From the NCBI RefSeq assembly GCF_024211275.1, contig NZ_JAMLDX010000001.1, forward strand, positions 372,001 through 436,000: a DNA stretch of 64,000 nt, written 5' to 3'. The position numbers and the translations under genes are program-made. Source of the stretch: Sphingomonas tagetis (GTDB lineage Bacteria; Pseudomonadota; Alphaproteobacteria; Sphingomonadales; Sphingomonadaceae). The notes beneath the pieces were generated by a model. That model had not been told where the DNA came from. It made no database searches and was given only the letters and a program-made list of their open reading frames with translations. Of this stretch, positions 44,540 to 54,170 are shown in pieces. Numbering within the stretch: the first letter of the stretch is position 1; each line of letters begins with the position of its first letter.

Positions 44540-45538
44540 ATGAACGCTCCCACCAGCCTCAACGGCGTCGATGTCCGCGCCGAGATCGACCGCTTGCGCA
44601 AGGAGCGCAACGCGGTGATCCTGGCGCATTACTATCAGAAGCCGGAGATTCAGGACCTCGCCGATTTCGTAGGCGACAGCCTCGAACTCTCGCGCAAGGC
44701 CGCCGAGACCGATGCCGAGGTCATCGCCTTCTGCGGCGTGCGCTTTATGGCCGAAACCGCGAAGATCCTGTCGCCGCAGAAGATCGTGGTGCTGCCCGAC
44801 ATGAACGCCGGGTGCAGCCTCGAGGACAGCTGCCCGCCGCAGCAATTCGCCGCCTTCCGCGCGCAGCATCCCGATCACATCGCGCTGACCTACATCAACT
44901 GTTCGGTCGAGGTGAAGGCGCTGTCCGACATCATCGTCACCAGCTCGTCGGCCGAGAAGATCCTGAGCCAGATCCCCAAGGACCAGAAGATCATCTTCGG
45001 CCCCGACAAGCATCTCGGCGGCTACATCAACCGCAAGATGGGCCGCGACATGCTGCTCTGGCCGGGCGTGTGCATCGTGCACGAGGCGTTCAGCGAGACC
45101 GAGCTGCTCAAGCTCAAGGCGCTGCACCCCGGCGCGCCCGTCGCCGCGCACCCCGAATGCCCGCCGCACGTGCTGGATCATGCCGACTATGTCGGTTCGA
45201 CCAGCGGCATCCTGGCCTATGCCAAGGACTTCGAAGGCGACACGATGATCGTCGCGACCGAGCCGCACATCATCCACCAGATGGAAAAGGCGGTCCCCGA
45301 AAAGACCTTCATCGGCGCGCCCGGCGCGGACGGCAACTGCAACTGCAACATCTGCCCGTACATGGCGCTGAACACGCTGGAGAAGCTCTACGTCGCGCTA
45401 CGCGACCTCGAACCGCGGATCGAGATCGAGGAGGAAATCCGCTTGAAGGCGAAGAAGAGCCTCGACCGTATGCTGGCGATGGCGAGCGGGACGGTGGGAT
45501 TGGGCGATTTGGGACCGCTCAGGGTTACGGGCGACTGA
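44540..45538 (+). CDS. nadA: Quinolinate synthase A
   Basis: A 332-residue [4Fe-4S] enzyme forming quinolinate from iminoaspartate and dihydroxyacetone phosphate in NAD synthesis. Substrate-binding motifs include LAHYYQKPEIQDLADFVGDS. The three cluster cysteines are in MNAGCSLEDSC (Cys92 as the likely ligand), WPGVC and CNCNICPYMA. GAGGG is seven bases before ATG 44540. nadB and nadC are not adjacent. The end is 16 bases from the convergent desaturase gene, with no obvious terminator between. Confidence 0.94.
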   Translation: MNAPTSLNGVDVRAEIDRLRKERNAVILAHYYQKPEIQDLADFVGDSLELSRKAAETDAEVIAFCGVRFMAETAKILSPQKIVVLPDMNAGCSLEDSCPPQQFAAFRAQHPDHIALTYINCSVEVKALSDIIVTSSSAEKILSQIPKDQKIIFGPDKHLGGYINRKMGRDMLLWPGVCIVHEAFSETELLKLKALHPGAPVAAHPECPPHVLDHADYVGSTSGILAYAKDFEGDTMIVATEPHIIHQMEKAVPEKTFIGAPGADGNCNCNICPYMALNTLEKLYVALRDLEPRIEIEEEIRLKAKKSLDRMLAMASGTVGLGDLGPLRVTGD

Positions 45539-45554
45539 CGCTCCGCAGCCTCGC

Positions 45555-46274
45555 TCAGGAGATTTTCCGGAAAAACAGCATCGGCCAGATTTCCCGCGTC
45601 GATCCAGGATGAAAGCCGTTTTCGCCCTCCCATTCGCGCGGATTGCGGAACGTGCCGAAGATCATGTCGGGCAGCGGGATGTCGCCATAGTTATAGGCGT
45701 GCACCCCGCGCTGATGGTGGATCATGTGGCTTTCCGGCCGCTGCACGATGTATCCAAGCCAGTGCGGCGTGCGGATGTTGAGATGCTGGAACATCCCCGG
45801 GATGGTCGTCACCACCGCCACGACCAGCGTGGCCGCCGGCGTCAGTCCCACGATGCCCACGAGGCACAGCGACGCGAGCAGCGCCCAGCCGAGCATGTCG
45901 ATCGGATGGAAATAATAGGCGCCCCAGATGTCCACGCGTTCGGCGGCATGGTGCATCTGGTGCGTCACGCGCCATAGCGGGTCCCAGCTATGCATCGCAC
46001 GGTGCCAGAAATAGATGGCGAACTCGACGACGAAGAACCCGATGACGATCTGCGCGATGAAGGGCAGCTTGCTCGCGTTGAACAGCTGGTGACTGCCCAA
46101 CCACGCGTCCCACAGAAACGGCGCGAAGGTCGCGATGGCGAAGTACAGGATGAACGACAGGACGCCCATCAGGCGCCAGAATCGGACATCCGGAAACGCG
46201 CGACGCCGCGCGATCATCTCGATCGCCGCGAAGACCAGAAAGAACGCGATCACGATATAGTGAAAAACGGTCAT
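45555..46274 (-). CDS. Second fatty acid hydroxylase / sterol desaturase family protein
   Basis: A 239-residue integral membrane di-iron protein. Histidine clusters HRAMH, HQMHH, FHPID and HMIHH with VHAYNY match the family. Hydrophobic segments occupy about 3-20, 35-55, 75-95 and 130-160. It starts at ATG 46274, with GGGGGG seven bases upstream; an in-frame TTG farther out is unlikely. It differs clearly from the other family member at 30875-31708, so it is a distinct paralogue. Substrate unknown. Confidence 0.85.
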   Translation of the reverse strand: MTVFHYIVIAFFLVFAAIEMIARRRAFPDVRFWRLMGVLSFILYFAIATFAPFLWDAWLGSHQLFNASKLPFIAQIVIGFFVVEFAIYFWHRAMHSWDPLWRVTHQMHHAAERVDIWGAYYFHPIDMLGWALLASLCLVGIVGLTPAATLVVAVVTTIPGMFQHLNIRTPHWLGYIVQRPESHMIHHQRGVHAYNYGDIPLPDMIFGTFRNPREWEGENGFHPGSTREIWPMLFFRKIS

Positions 46275-46368
46275 CGACTTGCCCCCCAAAAGCAGCCGGT
46301 CGATGGCGACAGTATCGCGATTTAGCGCTGCGATCCAGCGCGGCGGCGATCAGACGATCGTCCCGCGC

Positions 46369-46395
46369 AAAAGGGGCGACGGCCTGCGTCGCCCC
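46369..46395 (-). terminator. Rho-independent terminator of ettA
   Basis: A 9-bp stem (GGGGCGACG 46373-46381 with CGTCGCCCC 46387-46395) with a five-base loop, followed on the minus strand by TTTT. It begins 11 bases past the ettA stop codon. Confidence 0.8.
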
Positions 46396-46405
46396 CGATC
46401 CACCG

Positions 46406-48085
<1,680 letters not shown>

Positions 48086-48187
48086 GATGCGGTCTCCAGT
48101 CTCGAAATCAGATGCGTCAGGATTTGGCCGGGCATGTAGCGAGCGCCTCGCCGAATGGCAACGCGCGGCGATGGGCTGGGGACCAAC

Positions 48188-48240
48188 ATCGGCGGCGTTT
48201 TGCCGCGACTTGACGGGTGACGCTCGTCACCGCCGCCGAT
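48188..48240 (+). repeat. Nested hairpins immediately upstream of the M28 peptidase gene
   Basis: The outer arms ATCGGCGGCG (48188-48197) and CGCCGCCGAT (48231-48240) are perfect complements. Inside lies GGTGACG/CGTCACC (48216-48222 with 48225-48231), sharing one base with the outer arm. The structure ends 11 bases before the start codon, so it would be in the 5' leader or part of an operator. Confidence 0.4.
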
Positions 48241-48251
48241 AAGGTGCGGAT

Positions 48252-49607
48252 ATGTTGAAACATCTGCTCGCCGCCACGGCGCTCGCCACCGCCCTCCCCG
48301 CTCTCGCCCAAACCGATCCCGCCGCGTTGCGCGACGCCGCGCTCGAGGATGAGATCGCGTGGGACATCACCGAAGGGATCACCACCGAAGTCGGCCCGCG
48401 CCTCGCCGGGACGCAGGCCGAAGCGCGCGCCCGCGTCTGGGCGGTGAAAAAGCTGACCGCGCTCGGCTTCAGCAACGTCCGCAGCGAACCCTTCAAGATG
48501 AAGACCTGGGTGCGCGGCGAGGAAAAGCTCGAAGTGCTCGCGCCCTTCCCTCAGCCGCTCGCGCTCACCGCGCTCGGCAATAGCGGCGCGACGCACGCCA
48601 CGGGGCTCGAAGCCGAAATCGTCTATTTCCCGACGCTCGCCGCGCTGGAAGCCGCGCCCGCGGGCAGTCTCAAGGGCAAGATCGCCTTTGTCAGCCATTC
48701 GATGACCCGCACGCAGGATGGTTCGCAATATGGCCCGTTCGGCGCCGCCCGGCGCTCCGGCCCGGCGACCGCTTCGCGCAAGGGAGCCGCAGGCATTCTG
48801 ATCCGTTCGATCGGGACCGACTATCACCGCAACCCGCATACCGGCGGCACTGGCTTCCCTGAGGGCGTGACGCCGATCCCCGCCGCCGCGCTGTCGCTGC
48901 CCGATGCCGAGCAGCTCGAACGCATCCTCAAGCGCGGCCAGCCGGTGAAGGTCAGGCTCACGCTGACCCCGAAGCAGGTCGGCACCACCGAATCGGGCAA
49001 TGTCATCGCGGATGTGCCAGGCAGCGATCCCGCCGCGGGTATCGTCGTCGTCGCCTGCCACCTCGACAGCTGGGACCTCGGCACCGGCGCGTTCGATGAT
49101 GGCGCAGGCTGCGGCATCGTCGCTGCTGCGGCCAAGCGCATCATGGATGCCGGCCAGCCGCGCCGCACGATCCGCGTGCTGTGGGCGGGCGCAGAGGAAG
49201 TCGGCGTGTTCGGGGGTGCGGCCTATTTCGCAGCGCACAAGGGGGAGAAGCATGCGCTCGCCGCCGAATCCGACTTCGGTGCCGACCGCGTCTGGCGCGT
49301 CGATTTCAAACTGCCCGACACGGCCAATGCCGTCGCCGATCGCGTGGCGACGGCGCTCGCCCCGCTCGGCATCGCGCGCGGCCAGCAACCGGCCGGCGGC
49401 GGCGCGGACGTCGCTGCGCTGGTCGCGTCGGGCGTCGCGGGGATCGATCTGCAGCAGGACGGGTCGCGTTATTTCGACCTGCACCACACCCCCGACGACA
49501 CGCTCGACAAGATCGATCCGGCGCAGCTTCGCCAGAATGTCGCGGCGTGGACGGCGATGCTCGCGGTGGTCGCGAATGCCCCTGAAGAATTGGGTGCGGC
49601 GCAATAA
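48252..49607 (+). CDS. Exported M28-family zinc aminopeptidase
   Basis: A 451-residue metallopeptidase with signal peptide MLKHLLAATALATALPALAQ. A PA-like insert precedes the catalytic domain. Zinc and catalytic residues are visible in CHLDSWDLGTGAFDDGAG (His, Asp), GAEEVG (Glu-Glu), ESDFGAD (Asp) and DLHHTPDDTLD (His). It should remove N-terminal residues from peptides in the periplasm or outside. No ribosome-binding site stronger than AAGG (48240-48243) is visible. Confidence 0.9.
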   Translation: MLKHLLAATALATALPALAQTDPAALRDAALEDEIAWDITEGITTEVGPRLAGTQAEARARVWAVKKLTALGFSNVRSEPFKMKTWVRGEEKLEVLAPFPQPLALTALGNSGATHATGLEAEIVYFPTLAALEAAPAGSLKGKIAFVSHSMTRTQDGSQYGPFGAARRSGPATASRKGAAGILIRSIGTDYHRNPHTGGTGFPEGVTPIPAAALSLPDAEQLERILKRGQPVKVRLTLTPKQVGTTESGNVIADVPGSDPAAGIVVVACHLDSWDLGTGAFDDGAGCGIVAAAAKRIMDAGQPRRTIRVLWAGAEEVGVFGGAAYFAAHKGEKHALAAESDFGADRVWRVDFKLPDTANAVADRVATALAPLGIARGQQPAGGGADVAALVASGVAGIDLQQDGSRYFDLHHTPDDTLDKIDPAQLRQNVAAWTAMLAVVANAPEELGAAQ

Positions 49608-49658
49608 ACCGTGCCACAATTCCGTCGCATTTCGCCTTGCTGTGGAATGAATACCCAT

Positions 49659-49686
49659 TGACGGCGGCGTAACGGGCGTTATTCCG
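49659..49686 (+). promoter_or_regulatory. Possible promoter of the small acidic lipoprotein
   Basis: TTGACG (49659-49664) is followed after 16 bases by TATTCC (49681-49686), in the 140-base gap before the lipoprotein gene. The -10 is imperfect and no experimental support exists. Confidence 0.3.
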
Positions 49687-49747
49687 ACTAACTCGCACGG
49701 CAATCGGGCCGGGGCGAACCGATATAGTTTTGCTTGGGAGCAAACGA

Positions 49748-49984
49748 ATGAAGAAGATCCTCATCGTCGCTGCCGCGACCGGCCTGATGTCGCTCGCCGC
49801 TTGCAACGAGACCGTCACGACCAACAACACCGCCGAGAACGTTGCCGAGGCTCTGGAAGAGAGCGCCGACAACCTCGAAGCAGCTGCCGACAACGCCACC
49901 AACGAAGTCGCCGAGGACGCGCTCGAGAACGCTGCCGACGCGACCGAGGAAGCTGCTGACGCGGCTGGCAACGCGGTCGAGTAA
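49748..49984 (+). CDS. Small acidic lipoprotein
   Basis: A 78-residue protein beginning MKKILIVAAATGLMSLAAC, with lipobox LAAC, so Cys19 would be lipidated. The mature 60 residues are rich in Ala, Glu, Asp and Asn in a repeated pattern (AENVAEALEESADNLEAAAD, then NATNEVAEDALENAAD) that would make a continuous amphipathic helix or coiled coil, like Lpp or entericidin-type envelope lipoproteins. GGGAG lies eight bases upstream. An upstream TTG is not needed. A strong terminator follows. Confidence 0.8.
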   Translation: MKKILIVAAATGLMSLAACNETVTTNNTAENVAEALEESADNLEAAADNATNEVAEDALENAADATEEAADAAGNAVE

Positions 49985-50024
49985 TCGATCCGCGTCTCCG
50001 GTTCCTCGCGAGCCGGGAGATACG

Positions 50025-50056
50025 AAAGGGCGTCCCTCGGGGCGCCCTTTTTGTTT
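50025..50056 (+). terminator. Rho-independent terminator of the small lipoprotein gene
   Basis: AAAGGGCG pairs with CGCCCTTT, and an inner CCC pairs with GGG, then a run of T. It begins about 40 bases after the stop codon. Confidence 0.85.
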
Positions 50057-50124
50057 GTCCGCGGCGGGTCAGCCGGCAAATTGTGGCAATTGATACTCAA
50101 AATGGTGATGCATAGCGGTTCCGC

Positions 50125-50155
50125 GGTGCAAAATGAGTAACGCTTGCATTGCACC
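50125..50155. promoter_or_regulatory. Inverted repeat upstream of the winged-helix regulator
   Basis: GGTGCAA (50125-50131) and TTGCACC (50149-50155) are 7-base inverted arms 17 bases apart, within a stretch of unusually AT-rich DNA (about 50085-50235). It could be the regulator's own operator. The 260-base gap 49985-50246 holds otherwise only the terminator above. Confidence 0.35.
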
Positions 50156-50246
50156 ATATCAATTTAGGTTCATCACTTGTTGTCCATTTGGGGAATGGGC
50201 AAGTCATTGGCGTTCAATCGTTTCGTTACCGGAATACGCTGAACTC

Positions 50247-51146
50247 ATGGCGTTCGATCCGGCACAGCCGCAGCATCAGGAATCCGGGCCGCTGGCGGGG
50301 CCGCGACTGGATATGCTGTTGCTGGAATATGGCGTCTGCGCGATGTCGGCTGCGATCGCCCATTTCGGCACGCTCTCCCGCGCCATCCTGTTCGCCGCCG
50401 CGGCGCGCGCCTGCGGCCCCTTCGAAGCGGCACCGGTCCGTGCCGGACGGCCGGTCAGCGTCAATGCGCTCGCCGCATCGCTGCGCCGTCCGTTCGAAAC
50501 CACGCGGCGCAACGCCAATGCGCTGATCGCCATGGGCCTGCTCGTCCGCTCCGACGGCGGCCTCCAGATGCCTACACAGGCGATCACCGATCCGCGCGCC
50601 GCCGCTTTCAGCGATGCGTGCCACGACCTGCTTGTCCGGCTGATCGAGGATGTTCGCGCATCCAATCTCGCGCTGCCGGCCCCGCGCACCGACATCGCCT
50701 ATGATCCGCGCGCCGGCGTCGGCATCGCGTTCGACCTGTTGCTGGCCGGCTTTGAATGCCGCGACGGCGACGACCGCAATCTGATCCGGATTGCGCTGCT
50801 CACCGCGATCGAATGGGCCAATGCGCGCTTCGGCGGGCGGCTCGACGGGACGAGACAGCTTGCCCCGGTCAAGCCCAGCATGATCGCGCGAACGCTCGGC
50901 CTGCCCTATGCGACCGCCGCCCGCAATCTCGACCAGCTGGTGCGCGACGGCGCGCTGGAACGCTCGCCGGACGGGCTGATCGTGCCGCGCGATCAGTTGT
51001 CGAGCGTGGCCGCCACGGATGCACGACTCGCGCTCGGCAACCGCGCCCGCCAGCTGCTCGGCCGGCTCGCACAGGCAGGCTTTCCGCTCCACCAGCCCGC
51101 GCTGGGCTATATCCGCGCCCGCCCGCCGCTTCCCGCCCTCGGCTAA
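50247..51146 (+). CDS. Putative regulator with two winged-helix modules
   Basis: A 299-residue protein I cannot assign to a named family. Residues about 68-110 (SVNALAASLRRPFETTRRN and NALIAMGLLVRSDGGLQM) and about 218-262 (SMIARTLGLPYATAARNLDQ and VRDGALERSPDGLIVPRD) both look like winged helix-turn-helix units, with a helical region between. The start is uncertain. ATG 50247 is chosen because the sequence upstream to 50133 is AT-rich and not coding-like. It is followed by the PNPOx-like gene on the same strand. Confidence 0.65.
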   Translation: MAFDPAQPQHQESGPLAGPRLDMLLLEYGVCAMSAAIAHFGTLSRAILFAAAARACGPFEAAPVRAGRPVSVNALAASLRRPFETTRRNANALIAMGLLVRSDGGLQMPTQAITDPRAAAFSDACHDLLVRLIEDVRASNLALPAPRTDIAYDPRAGVGIAFDLLLAGFECRDGDDRNLIRIALLTAIEWANARFGGRLDGTRQLAPVKPSMIARTLGLPYATAARNLDQLVRDGALERSPDGLIVPRDQLSSVAATDARLALGNRARQLLGRLAQAGFPLHQPALGYIRARPPLPALG

Positions 51147-51202
51147 GGAACCGCGCCGCGCTCCACCCGTTCGGGTTGCAATCCAATTCAAGGAGCAACC
51201 CC

Positions 51203-51688
51203 ATGCCAACGCCGCAGGAACTCGAACAAAAATTCTGGAAAGCGCTGAAGAGCGACCGCACGCTCTTCCTGGGCCTCGACGGCGTCGATGACGGTCACGC
51301 GCAGCCGATGACCGCGCTGACCGATGGCGATCACGGCCCGCTCTGGTTCTTCACCACCAAGGACAACGGCCTCGTCCAGTCGCTCGCCCAGGGGCACCGT
51401 GCGATGGCGCATTTCGCCTCCAAAGGGCATGAGCTGTGGGCGACGCTCCACGGCAACCTGAGCACCGATAACGACCGCGCGGTCATCGACCGGCTGTGGA
51501 ATCCGTTCGTTGCGGCCTGGTTCGAAGGCGGCAAGGACGATCCCAAACTCCAGTTGCTCCGCCTCGACACCGAGCGCGCGCAGATCTGGCTCAATGAGAA
51601 CAGCCTGTTCGCCGGCGTGAAGATGCTGCTCGGCGCCGATCCCAAGAAGGATTATCAGGACAAGGTCGCCGAGGTCTCGCTGGCCTGA
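51203..51688 (+). CDS. Pyridoxamine-5'-phosphate-oxidase-like protein (general stress protein 26 type)
   Basis: A 161-residue split-barrel flavin-binding protein. MTALTDGDHGPLWFFTTKDN, ATLHGNLSTDNDRAVIDRLW and AAWFEGGKDDPKLQLLRLD match the stress-protein-26 subgroup, which binds FMN or FAD and whose activity is not settled. AGGAG lies seven bases before ATG 51203. The upstream open frame belongs to another frame of the regulator gene. Confidence 0.85.
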   Translation: MPTPQELEQKFWKALKSDRTLFLGLDGVDDGHAQPMTALTDGDHGPLWFFTTKDNGLVQSLAQGHRAMAHFASKGHELWATLHGNLSTDNDRAVIDRLWNPFVAAWFEGGKDDPKLQLLRLDTERAQIWLNENSLFAGVKMLLGADPKKDYQDKVAEVSLA

Positions 51689-51715
51689 CGCCCCACAACC
51701 AAACGGCCTTTTTAC

Positions 51716-51746
51716 GGTCGCGCAACGAATCCGGCGTTGCGCGACC
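51716..51746 (+). repeat. 12-bp perfect hairpin between the PNPOx-like and MFS genes
   Basis: GGTCGCGCAACG (51716-51727) pairs with CGTTGCGCGACC (51735-51746) over a seven-base loop. There is no T-run after it, although CTTTTTA precedes it, so on the minus strand it would be terminator-like. It may be a transcription stop of the upstream gene or a leader structure of the MFS gene. Confidence 0.5.
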
Positions 51747-51813
51747 GCTGGCCGGAACTCTACAGACCCGCTGAAGCGCCACGCGAACGGGTCGGCGGCT
51801 TTGCAAGGACATC

Positions 51814-53139
51814 ATGGCCGCCCACCCCTTCGCCATTCACAATTATCGCGCCTATTGGATCGCCCGCTTCGCTTCGACGCTGGCGAACATGGCGATGGTC
51901 GTGGTCATCGGCTGGCAGGTCTATGACATCGCGCGCCAGACGATGGGCGTGCAACAGGCGGCGCTCCAGCTCGGCCTGATCGGCGTCGCCCAGTTCCTGC
52001 CGCTGCTGGTGCTGTCGCTCGTCGCCGGCTGGGTCGCCGACCGCATCGACCGGCGTTGGATCGTCCGCGCTTCGATCGTGCTCGAGCTCGGCTGCGCCGC
52101 GGCGCTCGCCTGGCTGACGGCAAACGACGCGATCACCCTGCCCGCCTTGTTCGGCATCGCCGCACTGCTCGGCGTCGCCCGCGCCTTTGTCGGTCCGGCG
52201 CTCTCGGCGCTTTCACCAAACCTTGTCCCCGCCGCCTCGCTGCCGACCGCGATCGCGCTGAGCGGGCTGGCATGGCAGATCGGATCGATCGGCGGCCCGG
52301 CAATGGGCGGCTATCTCTACGCTGCCGATCATGCATTGCCCTATATCGTCTCCACCGGCCTTTTCCTGCTCGCTCTGGCGATGATGATGATGGTGACCCC
52401 GGTGCCGCGCGCGAACATCAAGACCGGCGCGCATCCGTTCGCCCAGATGGCCGACGGCCTGCGCTATGTGAAACGCAACCGGCTGGTCTATGGCGCGATC
52501 TCGCTCGACATGTTCGCGGTGCTGCTGAGTGGCGCCACGGCGATGCTGCCGATCTACGCCCGCGACATCCTCCAGATCGGCGCCGACGGGCTCGGTCATC
52601 TGCGCGCCGCACCCGCGGTCGGCGCGGTCGCGGTGGCGCTGATCCTCTCCTGGCGTCCGCTCAAGACCAATGTCGGCGTGAAGATGCTGTGGTCGGTGAT
52701 CGGCTTCGGCATCGCGACCGCCATATTCGGCTGGGCCGGGCCGCTGATGACCTACTGGTGGGGTCCATCGATGATCGGCAGCGACGTTGCGCCCGCCGTA
52801 ATCGTCTCGCTGGTCGCCTTGGCGGCGCTCGGCGCGTTCGACATGGTGTCGGTCTATATCCGCTCGTCGCTGATCCAGCTCTATACGCCCGACTCGATGC
52901 GCGGCCGGGTGGGCGCAGTCTCGACGCTGTTCGTCTCCAGCTCGAACGAGCTCGGCGAAGCCCGCGCCGGCTTCCTCGCCGCCGCGATCGGCCCGGTGAT
53001 CGCAACCGCGGGCGGCGGCATACTCGCCATCTTGGTAACCGCGCTCTGGGCGCGTATCTTCCCCGAACTGCAGCGGGCGCGAACATTTGATCCGCCCGTG
53101 GACCTTGCGGAGCCTATTCCTGAGGAGACGAAGACGTGA
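51814..53139 (+). CDS. MFS transporter (EntS-like MFS_3)
   Basis: A 441-residue permease with about 12 membrane helices. The N-terminus [35 protein letters not shown] (motif A-like loop) and the C-terminal half with [20 protein letters not shown] match the MFS_3 group, which includes the enterobactin exporter EntS. The substrate is unknown, and no siderophore genes are nearby. The stop overlaps the cysK GTG start by four bases, so the two are likely co-transcribed. Confidence 0.88.
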   Translation: MAAHPFAIHNYRAYWIARFASTLANMAMVVVIGWQVYDIARQTMGVQQAALQLGLIGVAQFLPLLVLSLVAGWVADRIDRRWIVRASIVLELGCAAALAWLTANDAITLPALFGIAALLGVARAFVGPALSALSPNLVPAASLPTAIALSGLAWQIGSIGGPAMGGYLYAADHALPYIVSTGLFLLALAMMMMVTPVPRANIKTGAHPFAQMADGLRYVKRNRLVYGAISLDMFAVLLSGATAMLPIYARDILQIGADGLGHLRAAPAVGAVAVALILSWRPLKTNVGVKMLWSVIGFGIATAIFGWAGPLMTYWWGPSMIGSDVAPAVIVSLVALAALGAFDMVSVYIRSSLIQLYTPDSMRGRVGAVSTLFVSSSNELGEARAGFLAAAIGPVIATAGGGILAILVTALWARIFPELQRARTFDPPVDLAEPIPEETKT

Positions 53140-54056
53140 AAGCAAACACCATCCTCGAGACGATCGGCAATACGCCGCACATTCGCGTCCAGCGCCTGTT
53201 TCCCGGCGCCGAAGTGTGGATCAAGTCCGAGCGCTCGAACCCCGGCGGTTCGATCAAGGACCGCATCGCGCTCGCCATGGTCGAGGCGGCGGAAGCTGAC
53301 GGCAGCCTCAAGCCGGGCGGCACGATCGTCGAACCGACCAGCGGCAACACCGGCGTCGGCCTGGCGATGGTCGCGGCGGTCAAGGGCTACAAGCTCGTCC
53401 TCGTCATGCCCGAGAGCATGAGCCTCGAGCGCCGCCGGCTGATGCTCGCCTATGGCGCGAGCTTCGACCTCACGCCGCGCGAAAAGGGCATGAAGGGCGC
53501 GATCGAACGCGCGCTGGAGATCGTCGATTCGACTCCGGGCGCATGGATGCCGCAGCAGTTCGAAAACCCTGCGAACATCGACGTGCATGTGAAGACGACG
53601 GCTCAGGAAATTCTCGCCGACTTCGCCGATTCACCGCTCGACGCGATCATCACCGGCGTCGGTACCGGCGGCCACATCACCGGCGTTGCCGAAACGCTCA
53701 AGAAGAGCTGGCCGGGCCTCAAGGTCTATGCGGTGGAACCCGAGCTTTCGCCGGTGATCTCGGGCGGCCAGCCCGGCCCGCACCCGATCCAGGGGATCGG
53801 CGCCGGCTTCGTGCCGCGCAACCTGCACACCGATTCGATCGACGGTGCGATCCAGGTCGATGCCAATGACGCGAAGGAATATGCCCGCCGCGCCGCGCGC
53901 GAGGAAGGCATCCTCGTCGGCATCAGCTCGGGCGCGACGCTGGCGGCGATCGCCAAGAAACTCGGCGACCTGCCTGCCGGATCGCGCGTGCTCGGGTTCA
54001 ACTATGATACGGGTGAGCGCTATCTCAGCGTGCCGGACTTCCTGCCAGAAAGCTGA
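53136..54056 (+). CDS. cysK: Cysteine synthase A
   Basis: A 306-residue PLP enzyme making cysteine from O-acetylserine and sulfide. The PLP Lys41 is in NPGGSIKDR, the phosphate loop is in [13 protein letters not shown] and GTGGHITG, and [10 protein letters not shown] is near the end. It starts with GTG at 53136, with GAGGAGA upstream. Overlap with the MFS gene raises the possibility of linked sulfur or amino acid export, which remains speculation. Confidence 0.94.
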   Translation: MKANTILETIGNTPHIRVQRLFPGAEVWIKSERSNPGGSIKDRIALAMVEAAEADGSLKPGGTIVEPTSGNTGVGLAMVAAVKGYKLVLVMPESMSLERRRLMLAYGASFDLTPREKGMKGAIERALEIVDSTPGAWMPQQFENPANIDVHVKTTAQEILADFADSPLDAIITGVGTGGHITGVAETLKKSWPGLKVYAVEPELSPVISGGQPGPHPIQGIGAGFVPRNLHTDSIDGAIQVDANDAKEYARRAAREEGILVGISSGATLAAIAKKLGDLPAGSRVLGFNYDTGERYLSVPDFLPES

Positions 54057-54075
54057 GCGTTGCTGCGATTCGTCC

Positions 54076-54108
54076 CATCCCGGCGGCGGTTCGCCGTCGC
54101 CGGATGGT
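54076..54108 (+). terminator. Hairpin with TTCG loop downstream of cysK
   Basis: CCGGCGGCGG (54081-54090) pairs with CCGTCGCCGG (54095-54104), with one mismatch, around the stable tetraloop TTCG; short flanking pairs extend it. It is 24 bases past the cysK stop. There is no T-run, so termination strength is uncertain. Confidence 0.45.
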
Positions 54109-54170
54109 TCCAACTGCGTCACGACTGCGTTAAGGGCGTCGACCCTTCGTAACAGGACATCCGTTCACTC

